DNA of 64,000 bases from a virus. The stretch covers positions 1 through 64,000 of the IMG/VR virus record IMGVR_UViG_3300042892_001369; one strand, given 5' to 3'. The translations under genes and the position numbers were made by a program. The number at the start of each line of letters is the position of its first letter. Positions within the stretch are counted from its first letter, which is position 1. Positions 1-8,790 of this stretch are shown here, in pieces. The notes beneath the pieces were generated by a model that saw only the letters and a list, made by a program, of their open reading frames with translations, had not been told where the DNA came from and made no database searches.

Positions 1-740
1 ACACCAGAAACTAATTGCCCTGGTGAAGGATCAAATTCTAATACTGGATCGTCTATAACAAATGTATTTGTTGATGTAATTGCTCCATTTACAATAGCTG
101 TTGACCCGTAAGGAGGAAGAAACTCACTTGAAACATCGTACATAGTTGTTTCATATTCTCCGGGAGCTTCCGTGCTTTCAGCATATAACTCAGGCGCATA
201 TACCGGGCTAAGCTTAGCCACCGATATTTGATCCTCAATTGTATAATATGTACTAGAATTTAAAGCTCTATTAATATTTATTTTTCTTGGTTGATTTCTA
301 TTGTCAGTCCAAAATAACAAATCCTCTAAAAGGTTTACGCCTATTATTGGTGAGTTCTTTGAAAAGTTTAAGAAAGCCCCCTCTACTAATTTAATATATG
401 TATTTTGTAATACATTATATACATAAATATAATTATCCGCAGTAGGTGAATAATATGGAGGAGTAAGTGGAGATGTGTAATTAGTTAAAAATAAAAATAC
501 TCTATTATTAGATGTATCAACAAAATAACCAATACAATCTAAATCAGTACTACCCGTTAAGGTATTAAAATTTACAACAAGTTCATTACCTAATATTGTT
601 TGCAATGCTCCAACGTCTGAATTTTCTGACTTACTTATTTGAAGGTTTATAGCATTTCGATATTCATTTTCAGGCAACAGCCTGTCATCAATATCTTTAT
701 TCATTCTACCTCCCGTGAAGTTATTTGTAGTTTCTGCCAT
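1..740 (-). CDS. tail stabilisation protein, N-terminal part (cut by window edge)
   Basis: Reading frame opens at ATG 738-740 and stays open to base 1, giving about 246 residues. Near the N-terminus it carries a GGRMNKDIDDRLLPENEYR block followed by NAINLQ, SDVGALQ and, later, LLFWTDNRNQPRK. I recognise this pattern from the large tail stabilisation or gateway-type protein of Bacteroidota podovirus-like phages. It sits just downstream of the ring/adaptor genes, as expected for a tail assembly protein. The rest is not in this part of the window, but the leftward partial gene at the right edge (61684-64000) looks like its C-terminal part. Family call is from memory of the motif; role is inferred. 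Confidence 0.75.
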   Translation of the reverse strand, partial: MAETTNNFTGGRMNKDIDDRLLPENEYRNAINLQISKSENSDVGALQTILGNELVVNFNTLTGSTDLDCIGYFVDTSNNRVFLFLTNYTSPLTPPYYSPTADNYIYVYNVLQNTYIKLVEGAFLNFSKNSPIIGVNLLEDLLFWTDNRNQPRKININRALNSSTYYTIEDQISVAKLSPVYAPELYAESTEAPGEYETTMYDVSSEFLPPYGSTAIVNGAITSTNTFVIDDPVLEFDPSPGQLVSG

Positions 741-746
741 TATATT

Positions 747-1982
747 TTAATGTTTTATCCATTTTGATTTGCCTCTCATAACCTGTACAATTTCATGTAG
801 TTTGATATTAGACAAACGTAATTTTGCATTTCTTAATTTAGTAAATTTTTCTTTATTAAATCTTTGTACAAGGTATTCTGGTGAATCTCTTCGAGTAGCA
901 ATAACTGCGTGTAATATATAAGCATACATTGCATCTTCTGCCATTTTAGGAACTCTTGTATCTAAGTCATAAGCCAATCCATCAGATATATAGTCCAATG
1001 TTATAATCATCTTATGTAGATTGCTTGAAAAAGATACTTTGCCTTCTCTATCGTTTATTGTAAACCAACCATTACCTTGAGCATATTGAGGATCTAATCC
1101 ATATTGTCTTCCAACAATACCAAAGTTATCCCAACCATAATCATAAATATCTAGTCCATTGTTGTAATTAACCGCATTAGCCAGGTATGTACCATTAAGC
1201 ATATCTGTATTGGCTCTTCTCCAACGTTCCTCAATGATAGGCTCTGTGTTAATGTTGTTATTAAAACTGTCTTGTATTTCGACTCCTAAATCGTCCTGTA
1301 AAGGAGCTTCTGATGGATTAGAAGTTAAGTTATTGGCTGGATAGATTGGATGCTTCACACCTTGTCTATCGATCCAGTACATACCAACATAGTTAACATA
1401 ATCCTGTGGTAATACGACGCTTAGTGAATGAGGGATCGTTAATTCCTGAGATTTGATACTTTTCAATGTATCATAACTAAATTCTTGCATTGCACGTTTA
1501 GCGTGAAATATAACATCTGTTCTTTTTACATCAGATATAATTTTCCCAGCACCAACATAAGCAACCATAAAATTGTTTATTACGTCTACTAATTTAGTAT
1601 ATTGGTATCCCCCGTAATTTTCTTCAACAGTTGTGCCATAGGCATCATCATCTCCATAATTACCACCTGTTAATATTTTTAATTGTACAACTATATATTC
1701 TCCGTCAGCGGGAACATAAGTTGTAAATGATATTACATTATTATTTACGGTATATACTTCAAAACATTCGGTATATGTACCCGGTAGCCCTGTAGGACTA
1801 GTGAATAGCTTAAAGTTATTTAATGCGTAATTCTCGCTATTAGGATCATACGAATAAAAAACTAAGCTTGTATTAAAAGTTGTTTCAAATTGAGTTGTGG
1901 AATTATCACCAATGAAGCCCTGGGCTCCTTCATAATATTGTCTATTAGTTTCGGTGATTAACCCTCCGTTTGGCATTGGCAT
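747..1982 (-). CDS. head-tail adaptor / tail tubular-like structural protein
   Basis: 411 aa. Lies between the ring protein and the stabilisation protein in a canonical head-to-tail order. The central part (about residues 150-200) has HAKRAMQEFSYDTLKSIKSQ and VVLPQDYVNYV, blocks I associate with tail tubular/adaptor proteins of aquatic podovirus-like phages; the C-terminal third is mixed helical with many Lys/Arg. No signal peptide or membrane segment. It probably forms a ring on the portal or the start of the short tail. Assignment rests on position and motif memory, not on catalytic residues. It could instead be a second ring protein. Confidence 0.65.
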   Translation of the reverse strand: MPMPNGGLITETNRQYYEGAQGFIGDNSTTQFETTFNTSLVFYSYDPNSENYALNNFKLFTSPTGLPGTYTECFEVYTVNNNVISFTTYVPADGEYIVVQLKILTGGNYGDDDAYGTTVEENYGGYQYTKLVDVINNFMVAYVGAGKIISDVKRTDVIFHAKRAMQEFSYDTLKSIKSQELTIPHSLSVVLPQDYVNYVGMYWIDRQGVKHPIYPANNLTSNPSEAPLQDDLGVEIQDSFNNNINTEPIIEERWRRANTDMLNGTYLANAVNYNNGLDIYDYGWDNFGIVGRQYGLDPQYAQGNGWFTINDREGKVSFSSNLHKMIITLDYISDGLAYDLDTRVPKMAEDAMYAYILHAVIATRRDSPEYLVQRFNKEKFTKLRNAKLRLSNIKLHEIVQVMRGKSKWIKH

Positions 1983-1988
1983 ATTTCC

Positions 1989-2735
1989 TTAGTTTTTAGA
2001 GTTAATTTCTTCTGCTTGTGATTTCTGTGCGGCTACTTGTATAATTTCTGGATCCCTAATTATAACCCCAGCATATAAAAGTATTTTGGTTATTACATTT
2101 GTTTGCTCTGAAGGATCTAAATCAAATTGAACAGAATTTGGAGGCGAATATATATATGGACCAGTAGTCCACGGCACTCCACCTATCCCTGTATATCCCC
2201 ATATAACGTTATTCGGTTTTCTAATATAAGAAACACTTATAATATTATTTCCAGTTATATCTTTTGGATAAACATATATGCGCGGTAATGTTGGTGTTGT
2301 GCCAATAGTGCCTAACGTTGCATTCTCATATAAATATACCGGAAATTGTTTTGATGGTTTTGTAAGGGGAGATAAATTAAGATACAATAGTTGATCTTTT
2401 TGAACTCGTTCAATTTCTATCTCATCTTTGTATATTACAGTACCAAGCTTATGTAGATTTGCCGGCACAACAAAATGGTCAGTACTAAATGTACAATTAC
2501 CAGCTGTTTTAAATATAGACAATAAACTATCTATATTTTTTTGTCTATCGGCGTATTCCGTATTAGCTTGTGGAACTCTTAATTGTTGGTTTAAATCATC
2601 AAAATAAGACTCAAATATTTCTAATTGCACTTGAGTTGCTACTTTATTAAACTCATCAGGAGTCATATACCCTCTCTGTTCTTTATTAAGAATGGAAAGG
2701 ACTGTTTTGTAAACTGTATCTACGTTTATTGCCAT
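1989..2735 (-). CDS. connector ring protein
   Basis: 248 aa. The N-terminus, INVDTVYKTVLSILNKEQRGY followed closely by TPDEFN, matches a conserved structural family found after the capsid gene in Bacteroidota and marine phages. Six bases separate it from the downstream adaptor gene, so they are co-transcribed. It is probably a ring of the head-tail connector. The exact ring number cannot be told from sequence alone. The leader (2736-2758) is short and A/T-rich with no Shine-Dalgarno, like other genes here. Confidence 0.6.
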   Translation of the reverse strand: MAINVDTVYKTVLSILNKEQRGYMTPDEFNKVATQVQLEIFESYFDDLNQQLRVPQANTEYADRQKNIDSLLSIFKTAGNCTFSTDHFVVPANLHKLGTVIYKDEIEIERVQKDQLLYLNLSPLTKPSKQFPVYLYENATLGTIGTTPTLPRIYVYPKDITGNNIISVSYIRKPNNVIWGYTGIGGVPWTTGPYIYSPPNSVQFDLDPSEQTNVITKILLYAGVIIRDPEIIQVAAQKSQAEEINSKN

Positions 2736-2758
2736 TTTTTTGTTTTTATTATAATATT

Positions 2759-2796
2759 TAGGCAGCTACCGCGTTTATCTACGCAATAGCCGCCTA
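2759..2796 (-). terminator. imperfect hairpin between capsid-region genes
   Basis: TAGGC at the left pairs with GCCTA at the right, with inner GCTA/TAGC-like and CGCG/CGC pairing, giving a GC-rich stem in an AT-rich gap between the 254-aa gene and the ring protein gene. There is no U-tract on the leftward transcript, so it may be a processing or attenuating hairpin and not a true terminator. Confidence 0.4.
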
Positions 2797-2813
2797 TATA
2801 TTAGTATTACGTA

Positions 2814-3578
2814 TTATTGAAGTTTTTTCTCAATAGACTGGAAGATCTCTATACCTTCATCTGTTTTGAAAAATGCTGCCATAGCCGAATACGGGTTTTC
2901 ATCAAAAGGAACGGTCATTAATTTTTTACCGTTTGTTGCCCATTTGAAATCACGTTGATCAGGTGACAACTTTATAATGTTAGCCTCGCATGCTTTAATA
3001 GCAAAATTACGTAGCTGAATATTTTCATCATTAACCAAATCTAAGAATAAACTTGGGTTTCTTTTAGCAAAGATCAACAAATCTCTTTTTATCTCCTTAG
3101 AAGCCATCTTAGATACCTTAGATCCAATTTCAACTCTTAGTATTGCTTCTGCTTGATCAACATCCATAGCTTTAGCTGCAGTCATTGCTTCTAATTCCAT
3201 TTCCAATGTATCAAGTTCGTCCACCGCGCTAAGTACTGCATCGAATTCACGATACTTTCTATTTAACATAGGATGGAAAAGTGATAAAAGTTTTTGTAAA
3301 TTTTGCTTTTCTTTTGGAACCGTTAGTATTCCATCACTAAACATAATATGGCCTAATGTAGCCTCCCCTTTTTGTTCATCAACAAATGGAGAGTTTTGAT
3401 TAGTTGCATACCTTAATTCTCTTTGTTCTCCCGTTTCTTCATCAAACCACAATAATGGAAATCTCCTTGAATGTCTTGATGAAATTGTGTATGTTAACGG
3501 AGTATGATGCCCTGTTAATAAATATGTTCTATCTTTAACCTCCCAATTTTGAGGTTCGGTTTGTTTTAATTTTGACAT
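2814..3578 (-). CDS. conserved structural-region protein, unknown function
   Basis: 254 aa, placed directly downstream of the major capsid gene and its terminator-like hairpin. Contains two tracts: an N-terminal mixed region with TYLLTGHHTPLTYTI and a helical middle (about 110-190) rich in Glu/Lys/Ala. No enzyme motif is visible. Position suggests a head completion, capsid auxiliary or connector role. I do not recognise the family with certainty. Confidence 0.5.
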   Translation of the reverse strand: MSKLKQTEPQNWEVKDRTYLLTGHHTPLTYTISSRHSRRFPLLWFDEETGEQRELRYATNQNSPFVDEQKGEATLGHIMFSDGILTVPKEKQNLQKLLSLFHPMLNRKYREFDAVLSAVDELDTLEMELEAMTAAKAMDVDQAEAILRVEIGSKVSKMASKEIKRDLLIFAKRNPSLFLDLVNDENIQLRNFAIKACEANIIKLSPDQRDFKWATNGKKLMTVPFDENPYSAMAAFFKTDEGIEIFQSIEKKLQ

Positions 3579-3632
3579 GATATAATATAATTAATTATTT
3601 TTTTTTATTTCGAAAGTAAAAAAGAGTAAAAA

Positions 3633-3659
3633 TTACCCTCGTAATTTCAACGAGGGTAA
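3633..3659 (-). terminator. intrinsic terminator after major capsid gene
   Basis: A perfect 10-bp stem TTACCCTCGT / ACGAGGGTAA with a 7-base loop. On the leftward transcript it is followed by U-rich sequence (TTTTTACTC then TTTTTT). The hairpin lies inside a wider AAGAGTAAA...TTTACTCTT inverted pair. It likely sets capsid transcript abundance or 3' end stability within the late operon. Confidence 0.75.
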
Positions 3660-3681
3660 AATTTACAATAATTTACTCTTA

Positions 3682-5148
3682 TTAAGATACAGATGTGAAT
3701 AACACGAAGTTATTAGCACCTTGTACACATAAACATCTTTCTGATAAGAAGTTTACCTCCATTGCATCTAAGTCAGAAGTGTAAGCACCACCAACAGATC
3801 CAAGTACCCAAGATTTCATTCTACGGTCATCAGCTTGTGAAGCTCTATAACGAACGTGTAAGAATGGTCTACGGATGTTTGTACCTAATACTTGATCATA
3901 AACTGTAGAAGTTCCAGCTGGAACCAATACTCCGTCAATAGCAGATTTAGTAACTGCTCCACGAGTAGAAGCATCATTCAAATATTTCCAGTCAGTTTTA
4001 TAGAAATCGTAAGATCCTCTACGGAAACCAGAGAAACCTAAGTTCAATGCCATTTCAGAAGAGTTTTCAAATAATCCATAAGCAACCCCACCTTGAGCTC
4101 CAGAAGATAATGCAGCAAGCATATCATCAAACTCTAATGAAGTTTGACGGTTTAAGAACAACATGTTTTCTTCAATAGCTCCCTGAGTATCTAAGTTTCT
4201 TAAGATTGAATCAAATTCAGCTAATCCAGCAGCAGCAGTAAAGTTGTTCAATACGTTACCTCTTTCTTCAACAGCTGCAAAAAGACCTTGTGTACCTTTT
4301 TTACCAGCGGTAGCTGCAGCAGACTGAATACCACTGTTCTGAGTAGTTAAAGCTAATTCACCTTCAACAACCGACATTTCTAAGTAATCTTCAAAACGTA
4401 ATCTTGTTTCAGATTCCGCTTTTAAATACCACATGAAACCACCAGCCCCATCTTCAGTAGCAATTTCTACCCAGCCAATCTGAGCAGTGTCAGAACCATT
4501 AACCGTATATTTGTTACGGATGATAATAGGAGAGTTGGAAAATTGTGTAAAGCTAGGCTCAATACTAGTATAGTTATCTCCGTCAAGAGAAAAAGATGAT
4601 CCCTTTTTATATTCAGAACCATAAACGAATATTTTAACTACATCACCAGCCGTAAAAGTAGGGGTTAAAGCAACGGTTGTATAGGAAGCAACATCTACAT
4701 TAGTAGTAGATTGTGTTGGCTTACTAGTTACAACTGCTTTTAATTCAACACCTGTAGTAGGGTTCATAATAACAATTGTCTGATTAATAGACAATACATT
4801 AGCTACGTAATCCTTAGGATTAGTAGGAGTAAGGTTAACAGGAATACTAATAGTATTTCCATCAACAATTTCTACATTATTATAAGCAATGTGTAATCTA
4901 TTCTGTTCTGACCAAATAACCTGATCAGAAGCCATTGGCATCTCGGCTCCTACCATACGTAAGAAACCAGATAAAGTTCTATTACCATAACGCTCTACTT
5001 CTTGTTCGTAGATCTCTGGTAAATATTGTTGAGCGAAAGATACGAAATCCAAATTGTTAGGATCCGTAAAGTTTAAATAATTTGTATCTAAAGCTTGTTG
5101 CTTCTGGGACGGTTTAATGGTCCCAAAGTTAGGCGTAACATTTGCCAT
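3682..5148 (-). CDS. major capsid protein
   Basis: 488 aa. Located immediately after the scaffold gene and before connector genes, the standard head-module place. N-terminal region has FGTIKPSQKQQALDTNYLNF and FAQQYLPEIYEQEVERYG, which resemble Bacteroidota podovirus-like and crAss-like capsid N-termini. The middle (about 95-190) is beta-rich with many Thr/Val and looks like an inserted surface domain. C-terminal part has LHVRYRASQADDRRMKSW. A strong terminator-like hairpin follows (3633-3659), consistent with a highly expressed gene. HK97-like fold is expected from the gene order; it is not proven by reading. Confidence 0.8.
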   Translation of the reverse strand: MANVTPNFGTIKPSQKQQALDTNYLNFTDPNNLDFVSFAQQYLPEIYEQEVERYGNRTLSGFLRMVGAEMPMASDQVIWSEQNRLHIAYNNVEIVDGNTISIPVNLTPTNPKDYVANVLSINQTIVIMNPTTGVELKAVVTSKPTQSTTNVDVASYTTVALTPTFTAGDVVKIFVYGSEYKKGSSFSLDGDNYTSIEPSFTQFSNSPIIIRNKYTVNGSDTAQIGWVEIATEDGAGGFMWYLKAESETRLRFEDYLEMSVVEGELALTTQNSGIQSAAATAGKKGTQGLFAAVEERGNVLNNFTAAAGLAEFDSILRNLDTQGAIEENMLFLNRQTSLEFDDMLAALSSGAQGGVAYGLFENSSEMALNLGFSGFRRGSYDFYKTDWKYLNDASTRGAVTKSAIDGVLVPAGTSTVYDQVLGTNIRRPFLHVRYRASQADDRRMKSWVLGSVGGAYTSDLDAMEVNFLSERCLCVQGANNFVLFTSVS

Positions 5149-5161
5149 AATTTTTTAAATT

Positions 5162-6352
5162 TTAATTGTTAAATTTGTTTTTGATTTTCAGTTTTGTAGA
5201 ATCAACACCATTAATTGCTTTTACTTTAAAACCATTTACAAATATTTCACCACTCGAAGTTTGTCTTGGAGCTGTATTTATATTATTTGACTTTGCTGTA
5301 ATTTCTTTAATTGCGTCGGCTTTACCCTGCTCATAAAAATGATGAGCTAAAGTATCTACGTTTTCAGCAGCATACATTGCCTTATGATAACCTTTCAAAT
5401 CTGTTACTTCACCCTTATCATTCAAGAACTTCTTGACTAAGTTAGTAATATTTGATTGTTTATCTGCCACACTCTCTGCGTTTTGAACACCATATCTAAA
5501 ATTCTTTTCACCTAATTTGAAATCAAAACCTTTGAAATCTTGGGTAAAGAAACTTTTCGTGTCGTTCTTAAACTTTGAATGTTGGCTTTCAACAACTTCC
5601 TGCTCTTGTTGGTAGCGATTAAAAAAGTCCATTGCTTTTTGTTGATCTTTGTTTATACTTGGTCGTAACTTTACTTCCTCGTAATATTTAGACTTAAGAT
5701 CTTCTAAAAAACCTTTGGCTTTTGCAACCTCTTCCTTAAACGCTAATTTCTTTTTACGAATTTCGCGTTCATCGTCCTCGTCTTCATCGTATGCAAATCG
5801 ATCATCCATAAGAAAATCAATTTCATCTTCATTTAGATGAGGTCTAGTTTTTTTATAATATTCTTTTAATAATAATTCACTATTAACATTAGAGTAATCA
5901 GCGTTAAGTCGAACATAATCTTCTACTGTTCCGCCCGTCTCTTCCATAAATGAAATTAACTTCTCTACATTTTCTGGCAATTGTTTACCTGTTGCTTCTG
6001 CTACACTAACGGCCTCCTGAGCTTCTTCGACTAATTCTTGTGCGCTCGCTGCAATCTCTTCTTCAGAAACTTCTTGCAAAGCATTTATTTGAATTACTTC
6101 TTCTTGCTGCGGGTCATTGTTTTGGGTAACGATTGTGGGTTCGGTGTTTCCTTCATCCACTCTCGGCAATTCCACTTTGGTGATTTCATTGCCCAACACG
6201 CTTTCATTTGTTGTTTGCTCTTGAACGGCATTTTCTTCTGGTTTAGTTTGTAAATCAACTTTTGCCACCACAGCAGGTTTATTTAATTTACGAGGCGTGG
6301 CTTTTGGTTTTTGCATTTTGAAGCTACCTTCTTGTTTTACTTCTTCTGACAT
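5162..6352 (-). CDS. scaffolding protein
   Basis: 396 aa between portal and major capsid genes, the usual scaffold site. The first ~130 residues are low-complexity and very Glu/Gln/Val-rich; the middle holds an acidic patch YDEDEDDERE followed by Lys-rich helices (about 195-260); the C-terminus is basic (KLKIKNKF). This charge layout, acidic body with a basic C-terminal capsid-binding tail, is typical of phage scaffolds. No protease motif seen. Confidence 0.75.
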   Translation of the reverse strand: MSEEVKQEGSFKMQKPKATPRKLNKPAVVAKVDLQTKPEENAVQEQTTNESVLGNEITKVELPRVDEGNTEPTIVTQNNDPQQEEVIQINALQEVSEEEIAASAQELVEEAQEAVSVAEATGKQLPENVEKLISFMEETGGTVEDYVRLNADYSNVNSELLLKEYYKKTRPHLNEDEIDFLMDDRFAYDEDEDDEREIRKKKLAFKEEVAKAKGFLEDLKSKYYEEVKLRPSINKDQQKAMDFFNRYQQEQEVVESQHSKFKNDTKSFFTQDFKGFDFKLGEKNFRYGVQNAESVADKQSNITNLVKKFLNDKGEVTDLKGYHKAMYAAENVDTLAHHFYEQGKADAIKEITAKSNNINTAPRQTSSGEIFVNGFKVKAINGVDSTKLKIKNKFNN

Positions 6353-6384
6353 AATATAATAATATAAAATTGGTTAATATTCTT

Positions 6385-8787
6385 TTACATAAGACCAAAA
6401 TCAAATTCACTTACTCCGTTATTTTCAAAATCTTTTGGCATAGTATTGTTTTTTCTTTGCTCAATTAATTCCGATTGTTGTGTAGCTTGTATTTTTGTTC
6501 TTTGATCTTTTCTATCTTCTGCTTGTTGCAGTTTTTGATTAGCAATATCCACTTGTAATTTTGCTAATTCGAAATCGTATTGAAATTGTTCTGCCATAAG
6601 CAGTTTTTTAATTTCTAATTCTTGTTGCATTCTTTGCATCTCAAATTGAGATTTTGATTGCAGTACTTGTATTTCTGTTTGCGCTAACGCTTCTCTTTTT
6701 TGAACTTCTGCCATTGCAGCCGCTTCTGAAGCTTGCGCTTGAGCCTCACCCTGCGCTTTAATCATTGCTTGTTGATTTGCTTGATCTTTTTCTTGCCTTT
6801 TCTTCTTTTTGAATTTTAAAGCTTGATTAGCTAAATCTATATTTGTTATTCTGTTTAAATCAATAACATCTTCGAGATCTATATTACCCGCCTGCAAAGC
6901 TATTTGTATGTTTCTTTGGAATGCTGCTTTTTCTTCTTCCTCTGGCTCTAATTCAAGGAATATACCAAAGTCGTGCAAATTAAGATTTTCAATTTCTCTT
7001 AATGTTTCAGCATTAAATAAAGATATGCTCTCTATCAATGATTGTTTTGTTAATGGGAAATTAAGTGAATCCGCAATTCTTAATGATATATTCTCACAAG
7101 TTCTTAATGTTAAATATAAACTCGCATCTTTAATATGTCTTGTGGCTGTATTTGAATTTGCTGCGGCCATTTTTTGTAATCCTACTAATGCATCTGGATC
7201 AGGAGTGCTTCCGTCTCTTGCTTCATTTAATCCGGTAACATCACGTATCATTTGTAAGTAATACTGATATGTGCCTATCAATGCTTGTATCTTAGCGTTT
7301 CCGTTTGATGTTTGTAATTCTTGAATTGGTACTTTGCCAGGATTCATTCCTCCGTCTTGGGACATAGAACGACCAACAATACTACCGGTTTGGAAATACA
7401 TATTTAAAGCTTCCGCTGGATTATAATTTGTTCCGTTACCTAAATCAACTTCGGCTAATCCATCAACATCGACAAATACTCCATCGGGAACCATTCTTGA
7501 TAATACTTGTTGTAATTTAAGATGTGTTAACTGAACCATATCAGCAAAAGTAGTTGTTCTACTTACCAATGATTCAATTCTACCTTTATACATTCTTGGT
7601 GCGCAAATGTTATAATTCATTTGTACTTTTGTTGTATCAGCAAATGGCCTAGTCATATTTTCAGCTAACTTCCATTCTAACATTTTTTCAAATCCAAGAA
7701 TCTTGGCGCCTGAATATAATACCTCTATACTTCTTGATACTCTTTTAAAGTTATCATTTTCTGGAGGATTAAAACTATCGTCTTTCTCTATGGCTTTTTC
7801 CAGCCCTTGCTCATTATATTTTATTTTAAATACTTGATTTGAATATGTTTTGTATTCAAAATATAGTACCTGAACGGTTGTATTATCATTGCTTTGTCCA
7901 GGGTAATTACGAATATAATTCATATCGCCTGGATATTTCTCAATCTCTTTTAAATCTTCATCAGATAAATATGGAAATTGTTTCTTTAATTCTTCTAGAC
8001 TAATAGCCTTAACTTCTCCAACATAATAAACATCTTCAAAGTTAGGATCTTCCGTATAAGAATATACTAAGTTAGCTGGATCAACATAATCAATAACAAT
8101 TCCATTAGCAGGATTCCATGATGTTTTAGCACATGCAATACCTATAACTGTTAAATCATAATTAAGTCTCCTAGCAATTAGATCATACTTATTTGTTGCT
8201 AATACCTGGTTTATAACCTCTTCCTCTGCAATTTCAATAGATGGTTTATAGTCAAGCTGCAAACGCATTTCTAATTCTTCGGTAGATTCCGGCAAATCTT
8301 CTGGGTTTGGAGAATTGAATAAATTTACGCCTAGCTTGCTCTGTATTTGACCAAGCAATTCGCGAGCCATCATATCTCTAATAATACCTGCAGCATAATC
8401 TGTTTTTGCTTTTGTTGAAGCAGGATCTTGAGCATAAGCTTTTATACTATAACTCTTATTCGATATACCGTTAACAACAATGTCAACAAACTTAGGTAAA
8501 ACAGGAATTGGTTTCCAATCTAAATTCAAATAAGACAAATCACCGTTAATTGATAATTCATCTTTATATTTCTGTATAGGTTGTTCACCTCTAGCGTAGA
8601 GTCTTAGTCTATGGAAGTTTTGCCAATTAGAACCAAATCTATCATTGCCGGCTCCTCCAACTCTATCTCCTCTAAACCATTCGTTTTCAATAGCTCTACC
8701 AACTAAAGCTCCGTATTCGAGTGATTCCTTTACGCTATCCGGTACTACCTGACTTGGAAAAGAACTGTTACTATTAGTATAAATCAT
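6385..8787 (-). CDS. portal protein
   Basis: 800 aa, directly downstream of the large terminase. N-terminal part carries RLRLYARGEQPIQKYKDEL and WKPIPVLPKFVDIVVNGI, followed by a long alpha/beta core, matching large podovirus-like portals of Bacteroidota phages. Residues about 640-770 form a Gln/Glu/Lys-rich coiled coil (many QxxA and EAQAQA repeats), the expected C-terminal barrel/crown region. It forms the dodecameric DNA channel and is the docking site for terminase. Four bases separate it from the terminase stop. Confidence 0.85.
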   Translation of the reverse strand: MIYTNSNSSFPSQVVPDSVKESLEYGALVGRAIENEWFRGDRVGGAGNDRFGSNWQNFHRLRLYARGEQPIQKYKDELSINGDLSYLNLDWKPIPVLPKFVDIVVNGISNKSYSIKAYAQDPASTKAKTDYAAGIIRDMMARELLGQIQSKLGVNLFNSPNPEDLPESTEELEMRLQLDYKPSIEIAEEEVINQVLATNKYDLIARRLNYDLTVIGIACAKTSWNPANGIVIDYVDPANLVYSYTEDPNFEDVYYVGEVKAISLEELKKQFPYLSDEDLKEIEKYPGDMNYIRNYPGQSNDNTTVQVLYFEYKTYSNQVFKIKYNEQGLEKAIEKDDSFNPPENDNFKRVSRSIEVLYSGAKILGFEKMLEWKLAENMTRPFADTTKVQMNYNICAPRMYKGRIESLVSRTTTFADMVQLTHLKLQQVLSRMVPDGVFVDVDGLAEVDLGNGTNYNPAEALNMYFQTGSIVGRSMSQDGGMNPGKVPIQELQTSNGNAKIQALIGTYQYYLQMIRDVTGLNEARDGSTPDPDALVGLQKMAAANSNTATRHIKDASLYLTLRTCENISLRIADSLNFPLTKQSLIESISLFNAETLREIENLNLHDFGIFLELEPEEEEKAAFQRNIQIALQAGNIDLEDVIDLNRITNIDLANQALKFKKKKRQEKDQANQQAMIKAQGEAQAQASEAAAMAEVQKREALAQTEIQVLQSKSQFEMQRMQQELEIKKLLMAEQFQYDFELAKLQVDIANQKLQQAEDRKDQRTKIQATQQSELIEQRKNNTMPKDFENNGVSEFDFGLM

Positions 8788-8790
8788 TTA

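Noticed and set aside
6038-6253. Plus-strand ORFs in the late region
   Set aside because: They are antisense shadows of coding genes with Cys/Phe/Leu-biased composition and no leader.
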